A stretch of 14,473 nucleotides of DNA, taken from Patescibacteria group bacterium UBA4067 (GTDB taxonomy: Bacteria > Patescibacteriota > Minisyncoccia > Minisyncoccales > Minisyncoccaceae). How positions within the stretch are numbered: the stretch's first letter is position 1; each line of letters opens with the position of its first letter. The notes beneath the pieces are model-generated. The model was not told the origin of the DNA. It worked only from the letters and a program-made list of their open reading frames with translations, and made no database searches. The DNA is taken from NCBI GenBank assembly GCA_002382025.1, contig DFZB01000041.1:1-14473 (forward strand). Reading direction: 5' to 3'. Below, piece after piece: positions 1-7,548 of the stretch. The position numbers were made by a program, and so were the translations under genes.

Positions 1-293
1 GCATGATTCATGATACAGTTGTAATAGACAGAGAAAGCCTTCCAGTCATAACTCTAGGACACTTATCAGACATAATTATTGTCAGAGCTAACAAACCAGT
101 TCTACCAGTAGACAAAATCATTGAAAGATTAAAGAAAGATATTCCTAATGCAAACATTAGTGGTGGTGGTCATGAATGCGCAGGAGCAATCAAGTTCACC
201 CCTGCTCATCTTCATGAAATCATACAAAACATTAAGAAACAAGCAGAAGAGTTAAATTACGAGGAGGAAAACAAGAGAGAAGAAATTCTGTAA
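1..293 (+). CDS. DHH/DHHA1-family phosphoesterase, C-terminal fragment
   Basis: The reading frame is open from the window edge and ends at TAA 291-293, so the 5' part, including any DHH catalytic domain, lies outside. What is visible is about 96 codons with a GGGH motif (SGGGHECAGAIKF) near residue 54, counting from the ATG at position 3. That motif is the hallmark of the DHHA1 domain that follows the DHH phosphoesterase domain in RecJ-like nucleases and nano-RNase/phosphodiesterase relatives. A hydrophobic stretch ending in SDIIIVRANKP precedes it, as expected for the DHHA1 sheet, and a charged helical tail follows. The ATG at 3-5 is probably an internal methionine. The gene faces the NERD gene with only 22 bases between the stops. 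RecJ, NrnA and other DHH members cannot be separated from this piece. Confidence 0.7.
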   Translation, partial: MIHDTVVIDRESLPVITLGHLSDIIIVRANKPVLPVDKIIERLKKDIPNANISGGGHECAGAIKFTPAHLHEIIQNIKKQAEELNYEEENKREEIL

Positions 294-315
294 GTTAAAA
301 AAATCTAGAAATGTT

Positions 316-1056
316 TTATTTTCTATCTTCTGTATGAAAATTCATTAAAACATTACAAATATCTTCTATTTCTTTTGAACTTAAAGCATTTTTACAATTT
401 TGAATTATCCATTTCTCAAATCCTCTTCCTCCGATCCAAACATTCTCTATTTTATGGTTAATACCCTTAATCTTTGCATTAGAAAAAATAAGCACAGGAA
501 CAACAAAATATTCTTTATTTAATTTTTCCTTTATTAATTGATTAAGAAAAACGCTTCCTTGTTTTGTTTGTCCTAAATAATTACCATCTAATTCTTGATC
601 ATTTCTTTTTAATTTATTATCAGTATAGGAAATGGTTCCTTTGTGAGCTTTTACCTCTATGGCAAATATTCCAGTTGGACCAACACATATATGGTCTATG
701 TTCCATTCTCCAGGATGAAAATCACTAAATATCTTGTAGTCACTATCTAATGTCATTAAGCTTTTCTTAACGATTAATTCTCCACCAGCCCCTCTTCCCC
801 ATGTAAAGTAATTGTGTCTCTCTTCTTCTACCAATTCTTTTTCTGCCTTTTTCGTTTCAAGATAAAAAACAATTGTGAAAAATATTAATATTATTGATGC
901 TCCAAGAGGATATTTATAATAAGCACCATAATAAAATTTAATTAATAAATAAAAGAAGATTATTGTATCAATAATAAGAAACAACCAAGAACATTTAAAT
1001 AACTTCTTATTCTTTAGATATTTTCTATAAGTAAAAGATTCTTTATTGCTTATCAT
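316..1056 (-). CDS. Membrane-anchored NERD-domain (nuclease-related) protein
   Basis: A 246-aa protein with two hydrophobic segments at about residues 22-43 and 51-67, then a cytoplasmic NERD domain. The core is clear: G-x-G-A-G-G-E near 87-93, then NIDHICVGPTGIFAIEVKAHKG at about 119-140. D121, E134 and K136 sit in the D...ExK arrangement of PD-(D/E)XK nucleases. NERD proteins are predicted to act on DNA or RNA and are common in defence or DNA-processing contexts, but few have been tested. The gene is last in the defence block, 80 nt after the HARE-nuclease gene. It has its own possible promoter: TGATATAGT, an extended -10, ends 6 nt before the ATG, so the mRNA may be leaderless. The membrane anchor suggests action at the envelope, for example on incoming DNA. 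That role is inference. Confidence 0.75.
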   Translation of the reverse strand: MISNKESFTYRKYLKNKKLFKCSWLFLIIDTIIFFYLLIKFYYGAYYKYPLGASIILIFFTIVFYLETKKAEKELVEEERHNYFTWGRGAGGELIVKKSLMTLDSDYKIFSDFHPGEWNIDHICVGPTGIFAIEVKAHKGTISYTDNKLKRNDQELDGNYLGQTKQGSVFLNQLIKEKLNKEYFVVPVLIFSNAKIKGINHKIENVWIGGRGFEKWIIQNCKNALSSKEIEDICNVLMNFHTEDRK

Positions 1057-1062
1057 TTTTAT

Positions 1063-1068
1063 ACTATA
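1063..1068 (-). promoter_or_regulatory. -10 element of a possible leaderless promoter for the NERD gene
   Basis: On the minus strand the sequence TGATATAGT (an extended -10, TGnTATAnT) is followed by 6 nt and then the ATG at 1056-1054. Initiation at the usual distance would start the mRNA at or next to the start codon. No good -35 and no Shine-Dalgarno sequence are visible. Confidence 0.4.
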
Positions 1069-1136
1069 TCACGAAATAAAAAATTATGGGTCGATTTCTC
1101 GTTTATTTTTTTAATTTTTATATTATTTTTATTGAA

Positions 1137-1916
1137 TCAATAAGATTGCATTATTTCAAGAATTTTATTTGCTAGGTCTTTTTTTTCAATCATATATTTG
1201 TCCCACTTATTACTCTCTTTTTTATTTGGTCCAGCAACAAAACTCAAAAGACTCCCGCTCTTAAGTCTGTTTGCTTTTAAAATAAATTCATCAGCGGGAA
1301 CGAACCATAAATAATCTGCTAAATCTCCATCCTGAGTATCAAAAAGACAAAAAATGATTGCCATCTTTTTATGATCAACTAAGGTCGATGCCTTAACGGT
1401 AGCTGTAAAAACAGATGGTAACCCATCGCTATATCTACTTTTTACTTGAAGATTTATAGATTTTACACTTTTCTTTTTCTTAGCAATAATATCTATTCCG
1501 TCATCGTCTGAAATGGGCTTATAACATGACAAGGACTCGCTTCCATACAATATAAGTAGTTCTGCTATCCTAGACTCAGCGATATCGCCTTTTTGCTTAG
1601 TAGAAATATTTTTTGATATTGACCAAGTTCTTTTCAATTTTACGTCACTACTATCAAATTTAAATTTACCAGTTTCTGCTTTTAACACATATGTGTGTTT
1701 AAGCTTAAAAGTAGATGGCGCTACTTTTTCAAAAATAGACTTTTCACCATTTTTGTTTACGTCAACAATCAACAACGCATTCATTGTAGCTTCCGGTGTT
1801 TTTCCATCGGTAACAAGATATCCGGCCTTTATGGCTCGCCTGGTAATCTCTTTTATGTGGAGTGGTGTTTTTGCTTCTTGTAAAACTCTTACCGCTGCTT
1901 GTTTAAAAATTTTCAT
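1137..1916 (-). CDS. HARE-HTH domain fused to Mrr-like restriction endonuclease
   Basis: A 259-aa protein from the ATG at 1916-1914. An in-frame TTG at 1946 would add ten unstructured residues, and the HTH domain begins right at the ATG, so I prefer the ATG. Residues 1-73 match the HARE-HTH fold (AAVRVLQEAKTPLHIKEITRRA...TPEATMNALL...FEKV...TFKL), a winged-helix domain found in RpoE delta, ASXL proteins and restriction factors, and proposed to sense modified DNA. Residues 108-210 look like a PD-(D/E)XK nuclease: GDIAESRIAELL (E114), DDDGIDIIA (D142), then LQVKSR (Q157, K159). QxK in place of ExK is typical of Mrr-type enzymes. The gene starts 41 nt after the res stop and is probably co-transcribed. 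It could be a separate (Type IV-like) nuclease or an accessory of the Type III-like system. Confidence 0.72.
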   Translation of the reverse strand: MKIFKQAAVRVLQEAKTPLHIKEITRRAIKAGYLVTDGKTPEATMNALLIVDVNKNGEKSIFEKVAPSTFKLKHTYVLKAETGKFKFDSSDVKLKRTWSISKNISTKQKGDIAESRIAELLILYGSESLSCYKPISDDDGIDIIAKKKKSVKSINLQVKSRYSDGLPSVFTATVKASTLVDHKKMAIIFCLFDTQDGDLADYLWFVPADEFILKANRLKSGSLLSFVAGPNKKESNKWDKYMIEKKDLANKILEIMQSY

Positions 1917-1957
1917 AAAATATATATATTTATAGATTTTACTCAAAAATATTAAAA

Positions 1958-4633
1958 TTATTTACTAAAAAATCTGACAACCTCATCAAAATTCTTAAAT
2001 TCGTTATTTTCCCATTCATCTTGCTTAATATATAAAGCTTTATATACCATTCTGCTTTGTCTATTATTAACATCTTCACACCACTTCTGAAGTCTTTCAA
2101 ATTTTAGCTTATCATCATCTTCTTCTCTGCCCTTAGTTTCAACTATATACACTGTCTCATCATCTTTTTTAACAAAAAAATCTGGATAATAAGTAGCAAT
2201 AAATCCTTCAGAAGTTTTATATTCTATTCTTAAAGCACTAGCCTCTTTATTTTGAAAGTTTTTCGAGAAAGAAACTACATCGTTACATCCATCAATGAAT
2301 CTTGCAAAAACAAGCTCAAAATCGCTATCGCCAACAATTTTATTAAAAAGCGATTTTCTTGGTATTAAACATGATTTATCGTTTACTACAAACGGTCTAG
2401 CTTCACTTATGTTTATATAATTTTTAATTTCAGTATCTCCCCTATCTTCAACAGTTAAATCGTTAATTGCTTTCTTGAATGATTCTTTGATAGTTTTTAT
2501 ATACTCTATTTCTGATAAATTCCTAAGAACATTTAAGTCAGAAAGTTCAATTTCCTTATCAAACATATAATTCTTAACAAAATCTTTAACTTTACCAAAC
2601 AAAATATCATAACAACCAAACAACCTTAAATCTCTCATTATTGCTTGAGCAAAAAAACCAATAACGCTTTGGTAGTTTGGCTCGATATCGCCAGCCAATA
2701 TTGTTGTGTGATGAGCTTTTTCATCGACAACATCCATAAAAACTATTTCTCTTTTTTCTTCATCGGAGAATGCCTTTACTTTAACTCTTTTATTGCCGAG
2801 ATTAGAAACATCTAGTTCTGCTATGTTTTTGTATTCTCTTTGTATTCTGGGAGACATTATTGGAATTTCAATATCGAGTTGCTTTATATCCTTTTCTTTA
2901 TCGATTTCAATAACTATTGGGGTAATTGGCTTCGTTCCAGTTCCCATGGCTCTTTTTTCAAGAATAACACCTTCTCCGTTTATTGATTCAACGAATTCCA
3001 TAAATTTTGGGGTTCCTAAAACACTTACATATTCTTCAACATCATCTTTTCCGAAAAACATTCTTCTTAATCCTCTTCCAAGAGTTTGCTCTGGTAAAAT
3101 TTTTGAATCAGCGGCATAAGGCCTTAATCCGACAATTGTTGTTACGTTTTTAACATCCCAACCTTCTTTCAACATCATTACCGAAACAATGACTTTAAAC
3201 GGGCTTTCCCAACTATCTATTTCGTTAGCTTGTTTTCTTAGTATATCAAGTTCTTCTTTATTTTTTCCAGAAACTGTTTCCGAGATTTCACCACTTTTAT
3301 TGGTATGGATAGTAAGAACAGAATTACTTAAATCAGCAAAATTGGCTTTAATATAGTCAGCCACTTCGTCACAATTTTTAGTGTCGTCAGTCATGATGAA
3401 CAATATGGATTTTTTACCCATTGGTTCGAGAGTTTTATAAGTCTTTCTCCATTCCTCAATTCCCAGATTGATATAATCTCTGTATTTTTCGCTGAATAAA
3501 GAACTTTGATTTTCTTGAAGTCTTCCCCTACTTGCTGGATCAGGAACAACAGGATTTTTAACAATCCTTTGATGTATTGCTTCTACTAAAGGATAATCAG
3601 ATATGGTTTGAACAAAGATATTTCCTTTATCATCTTTTGGGGTAGCTGTAAGGTCTAATTGTACAGACAAACTTGATCCCTTTTGTTTTAATCTATTGTT
3701 TATATCTTGAATAGACTTAAACCAGGCTGTATCTTGTTTTATATGATGAGCTTCATCATTAATAATGACCAATTCATCTATATCTCTAACAATCATTCCA
3801 AGATCAACAGTTGAATCGTTTGTTTTTGTAACGGGTCTATGTCCCAAAAAGTAAGCAGAAGAATCTTCGTCGTCTGGACTGGGCTCTTTAACTTCTCCTT
3901 CAAAAATCCTGTGTATGTTGGTTAGAAAAATGTTTCCCGTATCGGAAATGCTTTTTAAATCATCTTGTAAATGTAGAGTGACCTGAAAGTCATCTTTCCA
4001 ATTTTGTCCTTGGTATCCATTTTCTGGTAATACCGGATCGCTAAAAAATATTTTAGATCCTTCAAAATCGCTTTTTATTCTTTCAAAGACTATAACGTTT
4101 GGGGTAATTATTAGAAAATTTTTAGACAAAGTTGAATCTGATTCGTATTTTTTGTGAAAATATGCCCAAGCAACGATGAGACTCATTACTTTTGTCTTGC
4201 CAGCGCCGGTAGCCATTTTAATCACCAATCTTAACCAACTCTCAGGAAACATTTGTGCACTTAAAACTCCTGTCGAATTATATCTGATAAGGTCATTCTT
4301 ATCTTTTACTTTCGCGACTTCATATAGCCATATAACAGTTTCTATGGCTTCTCTTTGAGCAAAATAGTATCTGAAATTAAAAGCTGCACCTTTCTCGTCA
4401 TACAAGATATGATCTTCTTGAAACCACCAACTTAATAGAGATTTCGATGTTTCGCTAGCTCCTACATATTTATTATCCCTCCATTCTTTAATTTCTTTAC
4501 GCAATTCTGCAACTAGGGGCGGAAGAAGTTTATCGTATCCCTTTTCACGCAAAATTTCATCAGCTGGAAACCATCTAATACTTGGATCTAATATTGTATA
4601 TGGATCTGTTGGAAAGTCTTTATATAGAGCCAT
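1958..4633 (-). CDS. res: Type III-like restriction enzyme Res subunit (SF2 helicase-nuclease)
   Basis: An 891-aa ATP-dependent translocase/endonuclease subunit. Superfamily 2 motifs are in order: Walker A ATGAGKT (141-147), DEAH (293-296), LTATP (328-332), the late motif SVMMLKEGWDVKNV, and arginine-finger motif QTLGRGLRR. The C-terminus carries a PD-(D/E)XK nuclease core, YYPDFFV...YIVETKG, with D818, E832 and K834. All catalytic residues look intact. In Type III systems Res works only in complex with Mod, hydrolysing ATP after Mod recognises an unmodified asymmetric site. Its start codon overlaps the end of the HEPN-like gene by 14 nt, which indicates translational coupling. The length is slightly below EcoP15I-type Res. 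A stand-alone helicase is less likely because mod lies in the same operon. Confidence 0.9.
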   Translation of the reverse strand: MALYKDFPTDPYTILDPSIRWFPADEILREKGYDKLLPPLVAELRKEIKEWRDNKYVGASETSKSLLSWWFQEDHILYDEKGAAFNFRYYFAQREAIETVIWLYEVAKVKDKNDLIRYNSTGVLSAQMFPESWLRLVIKMATGAGKTKVMSLIVAWAYFHKKYESDSTLSKNFLIITPNVIVFERIKSDFEGSKIFFSDPVLPENGYQGQNWKDDFQVTLHLQDDLKSISDTGNIFLTNIHRIFEGEVKEPSPDDEDSSAYFLGHRPVTKTNDSTVDLGMIVRDIDELVIINDEAHHIKQDTAWFKSIQDINNRLKQKGSSLSVQLDLTATPKDDKGNIFVQTISDYPLVEAIHQRIVKNPVVPDPASRGRLQENQSSLFSEKYRDYINLGIEEWRKTYKTLEPMGKKSILFIMTDDTKNCDEVADYIKANFADLSNSVLTIHTNKSGEISETVSGKNKEELDILRKQANEIDSWESPFKVIVSVMMLKEGWDVKNVTTIVGLRPYAADSKILPEQTLGRGLRRMFFGKDDVEEYVSVLGTPKFMEFVESINGEGVILEKRAMGTGTKPITPIVIEIDKEKDIKQLDIEIPIMSPRIQREYKNIAELDVSNLGNKRVKVKAFSDEEKREIVFMDVVDEKAHHTTILAGDIEPNYQSVIGFFAQAIMRDLRLFGCYDILFGKVKDFVKNYMFDKEIELSDLNVLRNLSEIEYIKTIKESFKKAINDLTVEDRGDTEIKNYINISEARPFVVNDKSCLIPRKSLFNKIVGDSDFELVFARFIDGCNDVVSFSKNFQNKEASALRIEYKTSEGFIATYYPDFFVKKDDETVYIVETKGREEDDDKLKFERLQKWCEDVNNRQSRMVYKALYIKQDEWENNEFKNFDEVVRFFSK

Positions 4634-5138
4634 GTTTTTTAATTAAATAATCAACTACGTTAAAAATATCTTCTAGTTTTTGCTTCGTATATCCGCTATC
4701 TTTATCTGTTAATGACTGTAGGTGAATTTTATTTCTTAGTCTCATCATTTTAATAAGTTTTATTTTTGCATTATCTGAAATTAGTTTATTTTTAGTAGAA
4801 TATTCTATTAATTCACTGAGCTTAGTTTGATTAGATAAATAAATTTCTTTCTTTTGTTGTATACATAAAACAGTTTTTTCTTTTAAATATCTAGGAGGGA
4901 TATTGTGAGGATACTTATAAACTATTTCTTCTCCCATTTTTCCTTTATTTCTATCTAAATATTTTTCAACCAATTTAAATAATAAGCCTTCGGCTATCGT
5001 ACATGCTAACAAAATAGCAAATCTATAATATCCTGACTTTGCCTGATTGCTTATGCCTTTTTGAGAAGCATGTTTTGTTTGAACCGTAATATCAATGATT
5101 CGTCTTTGTATGTTGTTAAAAAATATTTCTTCTGACAT
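4620..5138 (-). CDS. HEPN-like protein encoded between Mod and Res
   Basis: A 172-aa all-helical protein from the ATG at 5138-5136. A GTG at 5168 is in frame but would overlap the upstream 59-aa gene, while the ATG sits 1 nt after that gene's stop. The N-terminal part has a long amphipathic helix (YYRFAILLACTIAEGLLFKLVEKYL, about 37-61). The C-terminal part has RLRNKIHL followed by a final helix. R133-x5-H139 fits the Rx4-6H motif of HEPN domains, which act as RNases in toxins and abortive-infection or CRISPR effectors and as inactive scaffolds elsewhere. No MNT nucleotidyltransferase partner is visible. Placement inside the restriction operon suggests an accessory or back-up defence role. 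The HEPN call rests on motif and helix pattern alone. Another small helical family (DUF4145-like) is possible. Confidence 0.5.
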   Translation of the reverse strand: MSEEIFFNNIQRRIIDITVQTKHASQKGISNQAKSGYYRFAILLACTIAEGLLFKLVEKYLDRNKGKMGEEIVYKYPHNIPPRYLKEKTVLCIQQKKEIYLSNQTKLSELIEYSTKNKLISDNAKIKLIKMMRLRNKIHLQSLTDKDSGYTKQKLEDIFNVVDYLIKKHGSI

Positions 5139-5139
5139 A

Positions 5140-5319
5140 TCATTTTTTGAAACTTTTCTTTTCAACACTTTTTAATGCTTTACTCATTGATGGCAATCCT
5201 TCTTTTTTTAAATAATTACCAAGCTTCATGTCTGATCTGGCCCCTAGGTCTACACCATATTTTTTTTCAATTGTACCTATTTTCGTGTCTATTCTTTTTT
5301 GTCTAATTTGTTTTGACAT
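5140..5319 (-). CDS. Small basic protein (59 aa) of the restriction operon, unknown function
   Basis: I translated this short frame by hand. ATG at 5319-5317 lies 4 nt after the mod stop, and TGA at 5142-5140 lies 1 nt before the ATG of the HEPN-like gene. It encodes 59 residues beginning MSKQIRQKRIDTKIGTIEKK, with a middle YGVDLGARSDMKLGNYLKKE and a Lys-rich C-terminus. Its perfect packing in the operon, no internal stop over 60 codons in AT-rich DNA, and a sensible composition argue that it is translated. It is strongly basic and probably helical, so it could bind nucleic acid or bridge Mod and Res, or act as a regulator or antitoxin for the HEPN-like protein. I do not recognise the family, and none of these roles is shown by the sequence. 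Confidence 0.6.
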   Translation of the reverse strand: MSKQIRQKRIDTKIGTIEKKYGVDLGARSDMKLGNYLKKEGLPSMSKALKSVEKKSFKK

Positions 5320-5323
5320 ATGT

Positions 5324-7480
5324 CTATATATTAACCTTAATTACTTTAGTTGTATCATTTCCGAATATGTCAACGACTTTTACCGCTATTTTATATTCTC
5401 CTGGCCTCATTTCTTTAGCTGTAGAAATTAACTCAAGATTACGATTCTTTTTTGTTCTAAAACTCTGCCATTCGTTATCAAAAATATAGTCTCCAGTCCA
5501 AATTTCTTTTTCTTTATCGTCCTCTACAACGTTAATAATTTCCTTCCTATCTTCAAAATCAAAATCAACTGCCCAATAATCAATCCAATCGCTCCATTTT
5601 TTAGTCAGCACTTCTTTTGACACTATCTCTGTTTTTTTATCTTTCGATATTTTAACTACTTGTCCATTTTCTACAATTATTTTTGTTCCTCCTGGCTTTA
5701 GGTCTTCTTCTATTTCTCCAGAATTATCCTGATTGTAAAAAACAGAAAAATCTTTAAGTTCAATGGAGAGTTCTTTTTTGTTCCTACCTTTAATTATTGG
5801 TTTTATTTCGACAAATGCCACATCGTAGAATTTTACTTGTCCTTTTTCAACGGCTTTTTTATCGAAAACCTCTCTAGGAATTATCCTAAAAGCAATATCA
5901 ACTCCCTGATCTTTATATTCTTGAAAGTCTAATCCCATTTCATAATCAAATCCAAGAACATCAATTTTAGTAATTTTTTTATTAACACATTCAGAAACAA
6001 CATCTTGAATAAATTTAGATGAAACAGGTAGATTAATCGGCCCGATAGCTACCAATCGGTCTCTTTTCTTTCCAGATATGTTTATAAAATTATCGATAAA
6101 TTCTGCCTTATATGCTGATAATATAAGTCTTACAAATTCTTTTTCTTTTTGTTTGCCCTGTCTCGCTATTTCTTCAGTTCGTAAATTTTCATTTACCGTA
6201 ATAAAGTTTTGTCTTTCGTATTTGCCAACATTTAAAATTTCAAAAGCACGAAAATTATTTCCTTCTTTTTTTAATTCTCGCTGAACATTTATTAATCTTT
6301 TGCGAGAAGTATGTATTGCAAATCTTCCAATGTCAGAGCCAATCCACTTACGATTTAATTTCTCGGCCACGGCCATGGCGGTGCCAGAACCACAAAAAAA
6401 ATCTGCTATAATGTCGCCCTCATTAGAAGATGATTCAATGATTCTTGCCAATAAAGACTCTGATTTCTGTGTTGGATAATTTATATTTTCCGGAGATTTT
6501 GGATCAACTTTTTTTACATACCAAACCGAACCAATAACAGAACCCTTTATTTCAAAAATAACATCAGCTTCATTTGGTTCTCTTTTATTGTCTTTTACAA
6601 ATTTTTCATAGTAAGTTCTAAAACGCAAATCGTCTTTTGGATAATTTTTACCATAAATTTTATTATCAATAAGGTATTTTTCCCATCTTTTATAATTTAC
6701 TTGATCGTCTGAATTGTCTTCGTATAATCTATGAAAAATTGCATTTTGTGTTTTTTTATAATAAAGAATCGAATTGTGCCTTCGAGGAAAATATGTCTTT
6801 GGTTCAACCCAAGAGCCTTGATACTCCCAAATTATTTCATCTTGGAAATTATCATTACCAAAAATCTCATCTAAAATAAGCCTCATATAACTATTTACTC
6901 TCCAGTCGCAATGAACATAAATACTGCCATTTTCTGCGAGAAGTCCATGCATTATTTTTAATCGTTCATAAATCATAGCAATAAAACTATCTGCACCTTT
7001 ACCCCAAGTATCCCTATAGGCAACCTCCTCTATTATTGACGGCTTTTTGACAAAAGAATCTTCACCGATTTCAATATCCATAGAAAAATCGGCTCCAACA
7101 TCAAATGGAGGATCAATGTAGATTAGTTTTAATCCGCCCTGTGCATCAATTTCTTTTTTTAACGGACCATTTTTAAGCGAAGAAAGAATAACCTTGTTAT
7201 CCCCCCAAATTAATTTATTAGTCCAGCCAATTATTTGTCTGCCCGAAGTATCAAAAAGAGTGTTTTGTAAACCAATCTTATCATTACTTCTAGGTTCATC
7301 TATTTGTTCTATAACTTGAAAGGGTAAGACAACATTAGTAACTTCGTTTGTTTTACCATTCCATAAAAGCTCTACTTCTTGAGCATCCTCAAACAACAAA
7401 AAACGATACTTCTCGGGAAGTGGTTTTCCAGCTTCCAAATATTTTATTATGTCTCGTTTTTCGTTATCGCTTAGTTTCAT
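5324..7480 (-). CDS. mod: Type III-like adenine-specific DNA methyltransferase (Mod)
   Basis: A 718-aa N6-adenine (beta-class order) methyltransferase. Motif IV is DPPF (123-126, in LIYIDPPFDVGAD). A target-recognition region lies between about 140 and 330. YPTQKS (335-340) is motif X, and the AdoMet-binding motif I is FFCGSGT (361-367), followed by GSDIGRF. In Type III systems Mod recognises a short asymmetric site, methylates adenine on one strand, and recruits Res. A further 300 residues follow, with a beta-rich end (about 640-718, finishing FGNDTTKVIKVNI) that looks Ig-like and is not part of the catalytic fold. It is first in the operon. No Shine-Dalgarno precedes the only plausible ATG. 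Next in line are the 59-aa, HEPN-like and Res genes. It could also protect DNA without restriction, but res makes a full system likely. Confidence 0.9.
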   Translation of the reverse strand: MKLSDNEKRDIIKYLEAGKPLPEKYRFLLFEDAQEVELLWNGKTNEVTNVVLPFQVIEQIDEPRSNDKIGLQNTLFDTSGRQIIGWTNKLIWGDNKVILSSLKNGPLKKEIDAQGGLKLIYIDPPFDVGADFSMDIEIGEDSFVKKPSIIEEVAYRDTWGKGADSFIAMIYERLKIMHGLLAENGSIYVHCDWRVNSYMRLILDEIFGNDNFQDEIIWEYQGSWVEPKTYFPRRHNSILYYKKTQNAIFHRLYEDNSDDQVNYKRWEKYLIDNKIYGKNYPKDDLRFRTYYEKFVKDNKREPNEADVIFEIKGSVIGSVWYVKKVDPKSPENINYPTQKSESLLARIIESSSNEGDIIADFFCGSGTAMAVAEKLNRKWIGSDIGRFAIHTSRKRLINVQRELKKEGNNFRAFEILNVGKYERQNFITVNENLRTEEIARQGKQKEKEFVRLILSAYKAEFIDNFINISGKKRDRLVAIGPINLPVSSKFIQDVVSECVNKKITKIDVLGFDYEMGLDFQEYKDQGVDIAFRIIPREVFDKKAVEKGQVKFYDVAFVEIKPIIKGRNKKELSIELKDFSVFYNQDNSGEIEEDLKPGGTKIIVENGQVVKISKDKKTEIVSKEVLTKKWSDWIDYWAVDFDFEDRKEIINVVEDDKEKEIWTGDYIFDNEWQSFRTKKNRNLELISTAKEMRPGEYKIAVKVVDIFGNDTTKVIKVNI

Positions 7481-7487
7481 ATTTTAT

Positions 7488-7547
7488 ATGCGACTCGTGC
7501 GCTTTAACTATGCTCAACTTGGCAGAAGCACCAGGACTCAAACCCAT
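7488..7547 (-). other. tRNA-like debris at the edge of the restriction island
   Basis: On the minus strand, 7547-7520 reads like the 3' end of a tRNA. It has a T-arm with loop TTTGAGT (two G-C pairs, two G-U wobbles, one mismatch), then TGCTTCT, discriminator G and an encoded CCA. The 5' partner of the acceptor stem (AGAAGCA) and an anticodon arm are absent upstream, where secA ends instead, so it is not a working tRNA. Just beyond it, 7518-7488 resembles a D-arm and start of an anticodon stem (GAGC...GCGCACGA) without the invariant GG. The simplest reading is one or two decayed tRNA pieces between secA and mod, such as are left at integration sites. Chance similarity cannot be excluded. Confidence 0.35.
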
Positions 7548-7548
7548 A

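Noticed and set aside
1917..1946. TTG start for the HARE nuclease
   Set aside because: It adds only a Tyr/Ile-rich tail before the domain. The ATG at 1916 coincides with the start of the HARE-HTH fold.
2793..3119. Plus-strand open frame inside res
   Set aside because: It is antisense to conserved helicase motifs and is explained as a shadow frame.
5140..5142. Alternative genetic code with UGA as glycine
   Set aside because: Several well-defined genes end in TGA at sensible positions, and conserved proteins such as SecA and MurB need no UGA read-through.
5139..5168. GTG start giving a 182-aa HEPN-like protein
   Set aside because: It would overlap the 59-aa gene, while the ATG at 5138 is 1 nt after that gene's stop.
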